Both the position numbers and the translations under genes were made by a program. Of a DNA stretch of 64,000 bases, positions 30,201 through 43,199 are shown in pieces. Positions within the stretch are counted from its first letter, which is position 1, and each line of letters starts with the position of its first letter. Under the pieces are notes generated by a model. It ran no database searches. It saw nothing but the letters and a program-made list of their open reading frames with translations, and was not told where the DNA came from. The stretch is taken from NCBI RefSeq assembly GCF_052324685.1, contig NC_135225.1:5160129-5224128 (forward strand), given 5' to 3'. The DNA comes from Brachyhypopomus gauderio. Taxonomy: Eukaryota; Chordata; Actinopteri; Gymnotiformes; Hypopomidae.

Positions 30201-33200
30201 TCAGGGGATCCATAACAATCTACATCATCAATTTGCATCGGTCACGAAAGAAAATAAAGCTGGCTGGAACATTACGAAATAAAACAGTTCACCAATACCT
30301 GTTACAGCCCTCTGGAGAAGACGGGCTCCTCTCAAAGTAAGTGGTGCAGGATCAATTAATTCAATCAATTAATTCAATCAATTAATTATGTAAACATCTA
30401 ATATGACATATAAATGATGTACTTGTGCGGTATGTGGTGAGTGTGTCACACTGAATGTCCACCTGTGTTGGAGAACATTTGAGAAAAGGAAGGGGAATTA
30501 AATCCAATACACCTGTTGGAGAATCGTCTTGTGCACTGTATTGCCTGCTGTACTGAAAAAACTGGCTTCCCAGTTTGCTAAAACTACGTGTGTCACAATG
30601 TCGCTGAAGGTCCATGCAGGTCGCAAGGTCACTGGAGGTCTATGTAGGTCACAAGGTCGCTGAATGTTCCCCTAGCGGATTAGTGTAGTGTGCTGGGATA
30701 ATGTCCATCTCACGCTACATAGCCATTAAGATCCTAGACACAGAGGACCTAAACTCACCTAAACTAAGAAAACGAATTGTTTTCTGACAAAATATCCAGC
30801 TGCTGCACCAATGTCTCCTTTCACCAGCTTTGATCTAACAACCTAAACAGTGTGGCAGCATGAAGGGAGCAACCAGGCTTACAATAACACAGAATAGTGT
30901 CTGCTTATCCTCTTAAATCAGCTCAATAGGCAATGACAATTTTCCCATTTTGCAATCACATTAAGATTTCATTAGAGATTATTTGGTCAAGGATGCCAAG
31001 GTTCAGTTTGTTGAATAAAGAAAAGTTTATTTTATTCATGTGACTTGAGGTGTATGGAAAACAAGAGCTATATCAAACTATTGTATTGAGTGTTCATGTA
31101 ACTCTGATGCAGAGCATAGTGTGATGTTTTTGTTAAGATATCTGTTCATATATGTGATTGTATATGTTTGTAGTAATAAATGTAGTAATGCTAATGTGCC
31201 ATAGAGAGTCTGTAAAGTTCACATGTGCAAATAGCAAAGGTAAAGATGAAATGATCAGCCATTTTTGGCAATACTCTGACATATGGTGTTCGATGTACTC
31301 ATTCGGGTTCTTGTATGTCCCATGGTCTTTATATTACACTCAGATGTAACCTTCAGGAAAAGAAGTAAACCTGTTTCAAGCACATAGGGTAGCCAGCATC
31401 AGACACTTAACAGCAGACACACGGAGATGACAGGATCCCATTCATCATAAACGCAGCCTAATGGCTCAACTGACAGCTGTAAATTCTTGATCGACCTCTG
31501 TAACTTCTACATTTGCTAGAAATGAATGACTCACCTTTGAAACGTGCTCCCTTTCGCCAAAACAGGAAAGCTGGTTACGCTTGAAAGTGTCCAGGCAATA
31601 CTGGAGCTAGCTGCTAGTGGTACCATAGAGCCAGGAACAAAACATAGCCATCAAAATGGACCATAAAATTGGATTAGCATAATAACTTTGTCTCGGCTTA
31701 TTGAAACTGAAAACAAACGGACTCTGTAGTGATAAGTGCCTTCCCCAGAGCCGCGGCTGGCAGCAGTTTGATCATCATTTAAACGTTTTTGGTATTTTCC
31801 GTTTTATCTGGAATTCTGGGTCAGCCTTGCCTAAACTGGCCTGATGCTGATATTAAAATGAAGTCTTCTGTTGTTATGATGCTGATTGTGAACAGTAAAT
31901 ATATATTTTGCAGTGATAATCGTGGTGAAACCATTTACTCCAGAGGAAAAAAAAGTTCTTATCATATCAGCTTTTTTGCATAAAGCTGGCAAAATAGCTC
32001 AGAATGTGAAGAATTTAGTCATGGCAGATGTAAATGAAATCCACGGAACAACAGTTACTATTTCTGGCCTTTGCATTTTCCACAGTGAAAAGAAAAAATA
32101 ATACAAAGGAATGTGCTGAAGAAGGTTGCAGAAACCAATTACCAATTATATTTAAAAGTGCAATCAATCATACAGGCCTGAAAACAGAAAACTAATTACC
32201 TCTTTAAAAAACGCGCTTACCATGTTGAATAATTGTGATCAATTTACCATAATATTTATCATGAAATTATGAAGGATGCTTTACAGGTTCTTTTTTTTCC
32301 CCCAAAGTTGTAAACTTTTCTTACATAGTGCAGAACCATTCATATACCACTATTGCACTACTCAGTTCTTTCTGAGTAAACACAGTGTAAGCTAGGGTTA
32401 ATTTGACTGTTTTAAACTGCCCCCTATAGTCATTAGATTGATTAACCCAGATCTCCTGCAACACATTTTTTCTGCGTAGTAAGTAATGACAAAATATGTA
32501 GGGTATTTATCTCTTCTGAAACGTCTACAGCTCCATATGGGCTGAATCAGTGCCTCCCAGACCAAACTGAGTGAGTAACATATACAGGCAGACTCTAAAG
32601 TTACTCATGACACATTCCTATTCTAAAATCTTCCGCAACACACATGCAGGCGTATTAAACGTTCATTTTGTGGCGTTACCCTTGAACAGTCTCAGACTTC
32701 ACAGACAAAGCCAGTTATTTCTATGATATTCTGTCAAATGTGTCCTGCAATGTGTGGTGAATCTTTTCTTTTTTTTCAGTTTAGACTTTTGCCTGTTCAA
32801 AAATATCTTCATCTGTTTAAGATGTAGTTTAGGCAGAAGAGGAAGAGTATATTAACTGTACAGTATCTGAGCTGAGAGTGTTTCGCTTTTGTTTAGCATC
32901 TGGGCTGATGCTGCAGTTACTTCCAGTTCAGTTGTCATAACAAACTGTGTAGCACACCATGTGACTACATTAGCCAATAACATACCAGTATAACAGGAGG
33001 GGAGTAGCCAAGATCAAATATGAGCGCCACTTGGAAGGATTTGCGGAGTACAGTACTGTAGCCCAGTGGTAGCACAGCACAAGGAGCTGGTTCGGGTCAC
33101 TTCATCACTCCTTGTCCTCCGTCACTATATTTATTTACTGAAATGCAGTCGCTTCTCAAATGCAAAATGTAATTACACTGTACAACCTGATTGTGCAATT

Positions 33201-35314
33201 TCATCTGTAACTGATTTTTTTTTTATATTCATTTTTCTCAACTTTTCATTGAAATTTCAGTTGTCATGTCAATAGTAGCAGTTTTGTGGCACCTGTACAG
33301 TAAGCCTTTTGGCCTGCTCAAGACATGCCTACTTAAGACATGTCTACTTAACATGACTGATGAGACAGGCCATATAATTGCTGACTTGGAGCGGGGTGCC
33401 ACCTCTTTGTGAAGAAGACCACATATGTAGATGGTTTTATGCCAGCCATATGGTCTTGGTCAATGAAATGAACATCCAAATCTCATTTTGAAAAGCAGAC
33501 CTTCCTAATACACAACACACAGAAAAAAGATCTATATTCTCATTATTTATTCAACAAAAATTTTCTCAAAAAATTGAAAATCTGCAAAAGTACAAAAGTA
33601 TGTGAACTCTTAGTTAGTAGCTTGTGGCACCTCATTTTGCAGCCATTACTTCAACCAAACGTCTTCTGTAACCACAAATGAGTGTCTCACATCTGCTTTT
33701 TGGGATTTTTGCCCAGAACTCAGTTGAGAGAGGCTGGAGGGACATCTGGCATGTACCACCCGCTTCAGAACTTGGACAGCATTTCTGTGGGATTGAGGAA
33801 CGGACTTTCACTGGTCCACTTCAGAGTGAAGGTTCTTTCTCTTAAGCCGTTCCTTGGTAGTTTTGCTGGAATACTTTGGGTCGTTGTCCTGTTGCATAAT
33901 CCATTTCCATCCCAGCTTCAACTTCCTGACTGATGACAGGAGATTCTGGTCAAGAATTTGTTGATGGTCCTGGGAATTCATGGTTCCCTGGATAATATGG
34001 AGTGGACCAGGTTTGAAGGCAGAAATGTAGACCCAGACGTTTACATCTCCACCACCATGCTTCACTTTTGGGAGGAGGTTCTTCACTTTAAATGCAGTGT
34101 TGACTTTTCTCCAAACATGGTGCCTGTGATTGTGACCAAACAATTACATTTTGGATCTGTCCAGATGATGGACTTCCGGACACCCTCTGGTTTGTCCAAG
34201 TGCTCGCTGGCAAAGTTTAAATGGGCAACTTCGTTCTTTCTTTGAGAGCAGAAGTAGCAACTCTCCCATGAACGCCATGTCTCTTGATTTTTCGCCTGAT
34301 TGTAGACGCATGTTCATTTATCCCAGATGCTGCCAGAGGTTTGCAACTCTCTGGAGGTGATGTGTGGGTTGGCCTTTACCTGAATTATTATTTTTATGGT
34401 GATTCTTGGTGTTTTGATGGCCGTCCATTTCTGGGCAGAGTTGCGGAGTGCCCTCCATTTGTAAGTGATTTGTCTTACAGTGGATGGAGCTGGAATCTTT
34501 TGGAGATGGTCTTGTAGCTTTCTCCAGACTGATGGGCCGTCACCACCTTCTACCTGATGTTCTCGGATGTCTCCTTTGCTCTCAGCATTGTTGATCTGTG
34601 GCTTTACATCTTGGCACGCCCTGGTTTCCTCTCCCTTTAAATCACTGTGGCTCAAATCTTTTGACAAGGATGTCTCATTTGATTGGTCTGCTTAATTGAT
34701 TACTTAAGCACTCATGTGTTTCATGAGTCTTTTACCTAATTGACTTTACCAGTGCTGCTGTGGTTCATTTACTTTTGCACATGCTCTGGTTCCATGTTTC
34801 ATTTAGTCTGCTGGCAACTGGAATTGATGAACATCTATTCATCCAGCCATTCATCCATCCATTTTCTTTATAATTTAATCCCGCTAGTCGGGGTCACGGG
34901 GGGGCTGGAGCCAATCCCAGCATCATCGGGTGAAGGCAGGTACACCATGGGCAGGTCGCCAGTCCACCACATGGCCACCTACAGGCAATGTAGACTCACC
35001 AATCAAGCTAACACGCATGTCTTTGGACTGTGGGGAGAAAACCCACGCAGGCACAAGGAGAACACGCAAACTCCACACAGAGCAAATCAGACCAAGAATC
35101 TAACCCAGACCGAATTGATGAACATAAACCTGACATTTCATATATAAGAAAACTAAAATAAGAGAAGCATGGTAAAACAACAGAAAAATCTAAACTACTC
35201 AAGGAGTTCACAAACTTTCAAGCAGCACTGTATATGTATGTATATACAGTATATATACACATATACATATTGCTTGAAAGTTTTTGAAATTCTTGAGTAA
35301 TTTTGATTTAGATT

Positions 35315-35357
<43 letters not shown>

Positions 35358-37759
35358 ATATCTCCAGTGGTTTGGGAGATATACAGTGATTGTAGAGTCT
35401 GTTGGTGCCATAGGCAAAAATTCACAGACTGCCACACACACACACACACCCCCACCCAGTCTGCTGCCCCATGCAGTAGCTCTGCTTGGTGGCAGGCAGC
35501 AGTCAGTGATCTCTTTCATCCCAGCACATGAGTGCAGTATGATATAAACGCGGCCCTTGAGCAGCTGACATTGTATTACGGTGTTTCCACTGAGAACTAT
35601 TACAGACGTGCACATGGAGGAGATCCCTAGTGCTGCTGTGTTGACCCTGTAGAGGTTTCCATTCATGTCTATTTTTTCAGCACCACTATTGACATCATAT
35701 TTCAAAAATATTGTAAAGATGGAGAGAACATAACGCTTTATTAAACAGATTTTCAGCAAATACATCTATAACTTTGACTGGCATCCTAAAATGTACTTAG
35801 CTAGCTATTGTAGGTAGCGAACTAGCTAATAGACACAGTGTATAGCTATGCCTATGATATCTATAAACAATTTACAAAGACAGTAGCCAAAAACTGTTAA
35901 ATGTTGAATTAGGATCAACTAACATCTAAATGAGAATATTTTAAAAACACATTCATCTAGAAAATAACACAACGGTGGTTTCTAGCTTGCAGAGAGATGC
36001 ATGATGTATGGTGCCCGACGCCATTTCACTCGTGATGTGGAAGAGAGCGCTGTTTCAGTGTCCATGCATGGTCAGTTTAAGTGCCCTGCCAGCTTTCGTC
36101 AGAGTAATCTCTCTCACACACGTCTGCGTCTGTAGCCGGGAGCTGCTGTAGTTCAGGCATATGGAACCATTAGGAGACTTAAATTGAATTTACATCGTAG
36201 CTTAAGGAAATGCAGATACTACCTTCTGTCCAGACCTTAAGTGAAGTGCCACAAACCATGTGCTTGCATACCTCTGCTTTCTGCTTTCAACTTGCAAGTA
36301 TAAGTCATTCCTGTGGAGAGAGGTGATTGTGAAGATCAACTCTTGTTCTTTGGCATGGCTTCTGAAGCATGCTGTGTCACACCACATCACCATACAGCCT
36401 GCAGCAGAATTCCAGAGGGATTCCTGGCCGACAGGCAACACGGCAGGTTCTGAACAACCCCAGAGTCCTGATCGCTTCAATCTGTGGTATCACAAGGTGA
36501 AACAAGATGCTCTGATCAGTCCTTCATCTGGCAGTGATGTCTAAGTGATAGAATATTTCAACATAGCGGAAAAGGCGATAAACTCGGACTTGCAGGTCAT
36601 ACTGGATAGATGAATGAATACGAGAAGTTGCTTTTTCAGAGTTTAAGCTTTGTTCATGTTTGATACTTTTTATGATCTGAACTCTAAGGTGAAGGTCACT
36701 TGTCAGTCTGTCCTTTGGATTTTGGGTGATTTAATGTGATTTAATCATATTGCATACAGGAAAATGGATGAGGTTTTTATTTTTATTTAACTGGCCTCAG
36801 TTTATGTTAATAGGGTTCCTAAATGTAGATCCATTAGGTATTCATTTCTTCATTAGGATTCATAGTGGATTGTACTGGCTTGAAGATTTCAATAGAGTTT
36901 AATCTGTGGTTTCTGATATGGTTGAAAATAATTGTGTGCTTTATTGGCATTTAAGAGTGCACCTTAATTACTGAAATATGTGTAAAAAAATCAATATCAG
37001 CATAAAGATGAGACAATCATGGAAGAAAAATAAGCCTCATAATGAAGCCGTTTAATTTGTCTTTTTAGTCAGTTCCATAATGTAATTGTGCCGCCATCTA
37101 GTGGATGAACAAAGCTTGATTTATTATTCTTTTTTAGTAATGTGCATTTCCAGCAATGTGTGAACGTAGGTTGAATAAAATCTTTCGTGAGTAGTTTTCT
37201 AGAGTGGATCAATCGTGTCTGTGACATTCCAACATTACTAGTATTTATTCATCGGCAGATTTAAACACGGTAGCACAGAACAGCGCAGTCTAGTTGTATT
37301 AAAGTGACTGTGCGGGTTAAAATAAGCCAATGGGTACTGTGAAAAGTTGTATGGATTGAGTTGAATGGATGAGTGTGCAACAGCTGTAACCATTCGTGTT
37401 GAACGGCATGAAACACGTTTGCCTTATTATAAATAAAATAACCTCTTACTCAAATGTCTAAGTGTGGCTGTCCTTGCTTTCTTTGAATTTAGTATTTTGT
37501 ACATGTGCACATGCACTAGAACACGTGCAAAAACCATGCAGTAGCAGTTTGTTTTCCTGGGCAAAAGTTCTGACCAGTGTTTCCTCCGCTCTACAGGTCT
37601 GTGCAGTTGAACGGCGAGCCGCTCGCCATGGTGGACAGTGACACGTTCCCTGAACTGAAACCACGGACGCTCAGAGCAGGCCGAACAATAGCCATGCCCC
37701 CCGTCTCCATCGGCTTCTACGTCATCAAGAACATCAACGCTTACGCCTGCCGCAGATAA
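6270..37759 (+). CDS. hpse2: Heparanase-2 (HPSE2), nine 3' exons, 5' end outside window
   Basis: Exons: 6270-6443, 9321-9492, 13846-13893, 16990-17083, 21098-21204, 21805-21919, 26696-26841, 30190-30336 and 37597-37759 (stop TAA). They join in frame to ~387 C-terminal residues of a protein that is ~590 aa in human. The product is a secreted heparan-sulfate-binding relative of heparanase (GH79 family) that lacks heparanase activity. Matches include [48 protein letters not shown], the HPSE2-specific basic insert [20 protein letters not shown], and the ending [12 protein letters not shown]. The acid/base Glu of GNEP is kept. The stretch that holds the nucleophile Glu in heparanase (WLGET) reads WLGGV here, as expected for inactive HPSE2. 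The 13846 exon is only 48 nt. The intron after 17083 starts with GC, not GT. The 5' border of the first exon could also be 6274. Neighbour hps1 follows in the same orientation. Confidence 0.95.
8555..8709. mobile_element. hAT-like MITE, ~155 bp, in hpse2 intron
   Basis: The ends are inverted copies of CAGRGCCGGAGTGG: the left end starts CAGAGCCGG and the right end finishes CCGGCCATG. They are flanked by an 8-bp direct duplication with one mismatch, GTGTCAAC at 8547-8554 and GTCTCAAC at 8710-8717. CA...TG termini with 8-bp duplications are typical of hAT transposons. No coding capacity, so it is a non-autonomous copy. Confidence 0.75.
18003..18895. repeat. 23-bp minisatellite, about 38-39 copies
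   Basis: The unit is GAATGGTCAGGTGGTGCAG followed by TGTT (23 bp). It is repeated head to tail without spacers. Main variants are GATC for GGTC, GGAG for GGTG, GAGG for CAGG, and GCGTT for GTGTT. Variants cluster in blocks (a run of GGAG units near 18370-18520), suggesting block duplication. It lies inside the hpse2 GC-AG intron. Confidence 0.95.
20940..21030. repeat. AT-rich simple repeat (TATAC / T-run)
   Basis: A T-run, imperfect CTATA units and a second T-run stand about 70 bp before the hpse2 exon at 21098. It is simple sequence only. Confidence 0.7.
28988..30100 (-). mobile_element. Degenerate Tc1-like transposon, 1,113 bp
   Basis: The left end CACTCTATTGCCAAAAGTAT and the right end, read on the minus strand, CACTATATTGCCAAAAGAAT are inverted repeats of about 29 bp with two differences. 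Both are bordered by TA (28986-28987 and 30101-30102), the Tc1/mariner target duplication. The minus strand carries pieces of a Tc1-type transposase in several frames: an N-terminal part near 30093-29836 starting with the [13 protein letters not shown] block, a middle part near 29832-29560, and a C-terminal part near 29540-29230. The C-terminal part has [10 protein letters not shown], a QHDCAPVH block and QSPDLN...[10 protein letters not shown]. Frameshifts and an in-frame TAG just before the QSPDLN block show it cannot make an intact enzyme. It sits in the hpse2 intron before exon 30190. Confidence 0.92.
30103..30135. repeat. TG microsatellite beside Tc1 element
   Basis: Short TGTG/TATG/GCGTG tract immediately right of the Tc1 copy. 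It lies ~50 bp before the hpse2 exon at 30190. Confidence 0.8.
33510..35230 (-). mobile_element. Degenerate Tc1-like transposon with IR/DR-type ends
   Basis: The right end, read on the minus strand, starts CAGTGCTGCTTGAAAGTTTG and is bordered by TA at 35231-35232. The left side keeps only an inner direct repeat (AAAGTATGTGAACTC near 33594), so the outer left repeat is lost or eroded. The minus strand encodes transposase pieces: an N-terminal part near 34667-34314, and a middle part near 34143-33808 with [10 protein letters not shown] and [14 protein letters not shown] (the second catalytic Asp block). The expected third block (SPDLNP...E) is replaced by VDQ-stop. A separate repeat is nested at 34840-35100. 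The left boundary is approximate. It lies in the last hpse2 intron. Confidence 0.85.
34840..35100. mobile_element. Fish interspersed repeat nested inside Tc1 copy
   Basis: It begins with ATTCATCCAGCCATTCATCC-type sequence and continues through GGGGTCACGGGGG, CAGGTCGCCAGTCCA, ATGTCTTTGGACTGTGGGG, AAAACCCACGCAGGCAC and ACGCAAACTCCACACAG. I recognise this string of motifs as a very common repeat of teleost genomes, but I cannot assign its class from sequence alone. It interrupts the space between the Tc1 transposase start and the right terminal repeat. Confidence 0.7.
35271..35312. repeat. Second Tc1 terminal repeat, head to head with the first
   Basis: TGCTTGAAAGTTTTTGAAAT and the following 20 bases match the minus-strand right end of the neighbouring Tc1 element (35181-35226), but in the opposite orientation. 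A ~45-bp TATA-rich spacer separates the two. No transposase follows to the right; a CA microsatellite begins at once. Confidence 0.75.
35313..35358. repeat. CA microsatellite
   Basis: CA run with one AA interruption; a second short CA run lies at about 35432-35449. Confidence 0.9.
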
Positions 37760-40290
37760 CACGCACCGGCTGACCTCAGACCTGTGGGGCGCGACGTACC
37801 GGCCCCTGGTGACCATGCTCCGTCTCCCCCCATCCTCCAACACCCCAGCCCAGAGAGGACGACCCGTCCGGAAGCTCGGGCTGCACGGAGGTCCTTTCAG
37901 TGGCATTACTTCATTCTCACTGCTCTGCTAGACCAAGTCATTTTCCAAGCAAGCACCTCCCATTGCTGCTCTTTTAGCTCATTTTTTTATAATGAAGGTC
38001 ATCGGTTTGTCTAGACATCTTTGAATCACTCTTATGCTGAAAAGTCAATGACCACACTAGCCAATAACGGTGTGTATTCAGTTCTGTACAGTTACACAGT
38101 GGTGAGCTGCATTACAGCTTTGCACCCCGCGTTCCCCTTCTTTAAAGGAATAAGGAAAGAAGGAGTTTAGTGGGGTGCAAATGGGCAAACAGCCACTCCA
38201 TTTCCTCTCGTCTGTGACCGTGTAGATCAAAGCTCATCATTTAAATCCTTGCCATTTTTTAAATCATCCACCCTTTTGAAGATAAATATAGAAATATATT
38301 TGTTGTTGTCTTTACTAACTATTCAGGGCTTCTGAATGGAGAACCCAGAGCTTAAGTCAATGTCAGTGGTATAAAGATGCGAAAATATCCAAAAATACTC
38401 TTCAGTACATATGAGCAGATTTAAACCGAATGAACATAAATTAAACTAAATTAAACATCAATGAAACCTTTTATAATCACATAATATATGCAACTGATAT
38501 ACAAGGGAAAGTATTTTTCTGTTCAAGTACGAAAGTCACTGAGGAGCTATGGATAACACAAATTGTGACAGACATTTTTTTCCGTGTGTGTAACTCAGGT
38601 AATGAGTAATCACCAGTCATAGTCAGGTTACTGCTAATCTCCTTTCAGGCTACAAACTATTGGTTCTCTTTGTGCATAAAACATTCACACTCCTTTCTGC
38701 TATAGTACTGTAAACCTGTGTCCTAAACAAGTTCCTGGCGTTTACACACACTGCATTTACCCAGTTATTCGTGGTCCTGTAAACAACATTCTCCGATTTT
38801 TGAAATTAGATTAAGAAATCCGATAAAAAAAGAGCTGGGTTTTACCTCAGTAATCTGATTTCCCAGCACGTGTATACCCTCTGATTTCTTTCGGATTACT
38901 CAATCTGCGCATGCACGCTAATCTAGCCGGATAGATAGTTCCGGATGCGGCTATCAGAATTAAACGCAGCACCCGCACATTGAATCACTATGAAGAAAGT
39001 TGTTAAAAGGGCAGCAATGCGGATTATCATCAACCATTAAAAAGGGAAGATCAATATTTGCCGGTAAAGTGGGTTAATGTTTACAAAACGCCGCGACAGA
39101 AGACTTGACGTTCACCAGATTATTTGCTAGTAGAACTGCGAGTGTCGCCTGACTCATGTAAACCCATAATCTGAACACCCAAATCCGTGTAAACTGAATT
39201 CGCATTATTGACGAATTCTGATTTCCTCCAGTTATCGGATTAAGTGCATGTAAACGCACTCAATGTCAGGCTCATGTACATGTATATCTCTGTTAGAGCT
39301 GTGCCCAGCACTACCTTTGAGAGTTTATTGTATAGACCAGTGTACAGTCAAATCATGTGTGCTGCTAGACATTTGGTGAATAATAAGCTTGATAAGTGAC
39401 AAATTATTTGAACAGAGAAATTGTTCTGTGTACATAGGTTATCATAGATTTTTAGGCGTGTGCTCGTTCTTTACATATTATTTATATAAATATATATTTG
39501 AATATATATTTTCCTGTTACAGGAAAACATTTGACTTTTTTAGGTCAATTAATTGTTTATCAATCAATTATATGGTTTTTTATGTTAAGTGTATGGCAGA
39601 GAAATGCAGTTTTAATAACTAATGTAAAGGCACAGTGTTTGTCCACTTGTGTAATACAATGTTTTACACGGTATCTGATGGTATGACACGGTATGACACG
39701 TATTATGTATCATTATGTTCATGTGCTTACAATACAGTACAAAGGGTTCAATACATAAAGGTTCAACTGTAACTGGCTAATCATAGATCTCTGAAAGTGT
39801 AACATATTGGTTACTTTAGAGACTAATTTGGAAGACAGTGAATTTTATTTCATCATAATGAACATCTGGATGCATACAGTATGTATTGTGATGATCTCAC
39901 AAGCACACTTTTAAATGCTATAAACCCCTTCTGAAGGTTTTGACAAAAAATAATTAGGTGTGATCTTTATTTGGTTACAATCTTCAAGTATTTTCTCTGA
40001 AGTGTATTGGAGTAACATTGATAACTACACAAGGAGTACATAGCTCACCAAACTAAATCATAGCACATCTTAGTTCACTGCAGTTTCTTCAAATTGAGAG
40101 AGTTCTATATCAATTTCAGAAGCTGAAGTTGTACAATCACAAATGTTTTTCCTCTTAAGAATATGTTTTTGTTTGTTTGTTTGTTTGTTTTGGAGTTGTT
40201 AATATTGTCTTCTTTACCAGAGCATAATTTTATTGTGGGAATATTTTTGTCTAAAAATATATTTACAGGAATAAAGTTATAATTGAAAAA
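37760..40290 (+). other. Probable hpse2 3' untranslated region
   Basis: Sequence follows the hpse2 stop with no further recognisable exon. An AATAAA at about 40270-40275 followed by an A-rich tract is one candidate polyadenylation site. The true 3' end is not known from sequence and could be earlier. The region contains the inverted-repeat element at 38738-39257. Confidence 0.4.
38738..39257. mobile_element. Non-autonomous inverted-repeat element, ~520 bp
   Basis: The left end reads GCGTTTACACACACTGCATT and the right end, on the other strand, GCGTTTACATGCACTTAATC. Both then pass into CAGTTAT-type sequence (the right end via CCGATAACTGG), giving imperfect ~33-bp terminal inverted repeats. Internal CATGTAAAC, AATCTGATTT and CGGATTA motifs recur. 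There is no coding frame of note. The superfamily is uncertain; no clear target duplication was seen. Confidence 0.65.
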
Positions 40291-43190
40291 AAAGGTTTGT
40301 TCCTGTACATCTAAACAAATCGATGTTTATCATGATTAATTCAGTCTAGGAGAGCTTCTGTTCAGCAGGTGTTTCCAACGGGACCTTTATTCTGCCCTGA
40401 CAGACAGAATCTACATCTGCTGCATGCTTTAAACAACAGTTGTTTACTATATTAGAAGGTCAAAGTGATACACATTTAAGACGTCTTGGCAGAGAACAGT
40501 CACACATCTGGGCGTGGACGGGGGGAAGGGGGGGGGACGACGACACAGCATGGCTGTGGTGTTCATTATGAAGTAAAATGAAAAAGAAACCCCTCAAGGT
40601 TGGTGAGGTATACCTGGGCCAGCTCAAGCAAATGGCAAAAATAAAGAGTGACAGAAATATCCAATAGAAAACCAGAGACATGGAGGTTTATGTCACATTA
40701 GGCTGAATAGATAGACTGACAAGCCTTCAAAGGCCCCTGTCTGGGTCTCCAGCTTAGCACTGGAGAGATGACAGAGAGAAGGACTTGGCCTGTCCAGCCA
40801 GAGGTTGCCAAGCTCACATCAGCAGATGTTCTGCTTCCCAGCAGCTGCGACCAGACTTTGTTGTGGGATGGGAGAACATTGTGTTGTCAGGACAGTGTTG
40901 TGGAGCGGCCTGTGATGGAAACCATTTGCAACCGAGCAAATCGACATCCAAAAGAAGTTAGGAGCGATGGGAAATGGGTCGGGGCGTGTGCCAAGCTCCG
41001 AAAATGAAACAGAATTAAGTGGTAGCCCAGTTGATGTTGCAACGTGACCAGGGAGAATATCAATCACTTCATGATGGCTTCTACTACTGTTAATCAAGGC
41101 TGCAGTCACTTGAACATTTATTATTAGTAGTAGTATGTCTTTTCAAACTTAATATGTTTCTTGGCTTTTTGCCATGTCAGCTCTCTGTATTTTTTAAGCA
41201 CAGATCTCACACCTTAGAGCAAATTTGAGGTCTTAAATGATACATAATGCAGATGGCTGAATTGGGTAATTATTTACATAAATATCATCATTGTGCTTTA
41301 TGGTGAACTTCAGGAAACATGTCTCCATTTCACATATGGTTCATCTTAAATGACTCAACTTGGTCCATTTATAAACACAGTCTGGCTCATTCTCACTTGA
41401 GTTTGTTTGGTAAGGAGCCTCGAGAACTGACATGACCCAGCGGCCTTTTACGAACATGTTTTATCATTCAAAGATATTTATCTCCGTTTAAACCATGGAA
41501 CATACTTCAAGGAAAGTTATTTTGAAAGCTGAATAAACACCAAGTTGAAAACATGAAAACATGAGAACATGCATAGTTTATAGGAAAATATGGAAGCTTC
41601 ACAGAAAACTGATGAGGAAAGAATGCTGTACAAGAATAAGAAAGCAACTTTATCATAGTGACAAAGACAAACACCCATAGAGAAGAGATCAGATGCAAAG
41701 CACTTTGTAAATCGCTCTGGATAAGAGCGTCTGCTAAATGCCGTAAATGTAAATAAGAAATCACCTGCTGAACCACCTCAAACGACCGATCATGTCTAAG
41801 CAAAAACACACATAATTGTTATATACCTCAGCAATATATGCCAAAAATATTTTATTTTGTAAACTTTTCATCAACTGAAAATGGAAAGTGACCAGTTTGC
41901 AAGGTGACCAATTTGCCAGCATAATTTCAGATTAAGTGCCTTCTCTGTTGGAAGGAGTCATCTTACCTTTGCGTGACTATCCCACATCAACCGTGCAAAC
42001 TGCAACCAAATCCAGCGTGAAACTGTTTATATTTTTGAACCCATTTGGAGGGTTCAGAGCCAATCGCCTCTAAGCCAAGATGGTGGATTTCATGTTGTTT
42101 ACACTATGTATACAGTAGTCATTTTAAATAAGTCTTATATGAATGTGACCTTTTCAGGGCTAAATAGATTAAGTATTATCTTAACAATGTTAAATTTGTA
42201 CAGTTGTAAGCTTGTCTGACAAAACTCAATGTCACAAAACAACAAATTTCTTTTTAAAATGAGGTATGGGCAGAAAAGGGTTCTGACACAACCAGATTCA
42301 ATTTGCCCACTACTTGATTGCCAAGTCTAAATTACTAGACTAAAGGACACGTTACTTTGATTCTCTATTTAACCAGCGGTTATATTACATTCTAAGGTCT
42401 GACTGTGTGTATGCAGAATAATGAAAGTCATATATTAAAACATATGTACTAGTCAAAACTGACAATATTATTCAATCTCAAGCGGTATACATAATATTTG
42501 GCCTAAAATGGCAAGTTTCCATTACTACATTTGTGCATGTGTGTTTTATCAGATTTTGTCAGATTTATACACATGTTGTGCCACTTGAGAAATTAATTTA
42601 TTGATTCTGAATATATGTTGGTTTTATTGAGAAACCACTTGGCTTAATGCTGCTTACCAGGCTTTAAAAAGCTTTTAAACAGGCTGCTTTTGTGGAATGT
42701 ATAATGTTTAAATATATTTATTTAATTTTAATAATACACACTTTACTTTATATATATACACAATATTGACATATTGGCATATTGTTGTGGTTGTATATTG
42801 GTTATATCGGTTAACACTGGTTAAAATATATTACTATCTGGGCAAAAAATAGAAGTTTATATTATGTTATGTGAAAAAGAAATAATATAAAACTGGGGGA
42901 ATTGTATGTACCACTTACATTGACAATTATATCCATCAACTGTCCACAGGTTGGTTTGGTTAAAAAAATGAATTAATAAAATTAAAATGTGGACCCACTT
43001 CATACAGGGATCAAAAGATAAGAAACAGACTTGGATTATCCGTACAAAATTTATATCTAAGCAAGAACTCAAAAGCAACTAGTATTTCAGTTAGACCTAT
43101 ACACTAAGTAGTTTCTCAAAAAAAAACAAACAGATGTATTCATAAATGAATTATTTCCTTAATGGCATTGCAGCTCCTCGCAGATTTAAA
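40290..43190. other. Intergenic DNA between hpse2 and hps1
   Basis: AT-rich, no gene recognised. It has a G-rich patch near 40510-40535 and a short fish LINE/SINE-type tail at 41698-41756. The two genes share orientation, so this is the tail-to-head spacer. Confidence 0.5.
41698..41756. mobile_element. LINE/SINE 3'-tail fragment
   Basis: Contains GTAAATCGCTCTGGATAAGA and GCGTCTGCTAAATG followed by CGTAAATGTAAAT. This tail is shared by many teleost LINE/SINE copies (usual form CGCTTTGGATAAAAGCGTCT). No body of the element is recognisable next to it. Confidence 0.7.
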
Positions 43191-43199
43191 GTGCTGGTT

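Noticed and set aside
37427..37906. 159-codon minus-strand frame
   Set aside because: Shadow of the last hpse2 exon on the other strand.
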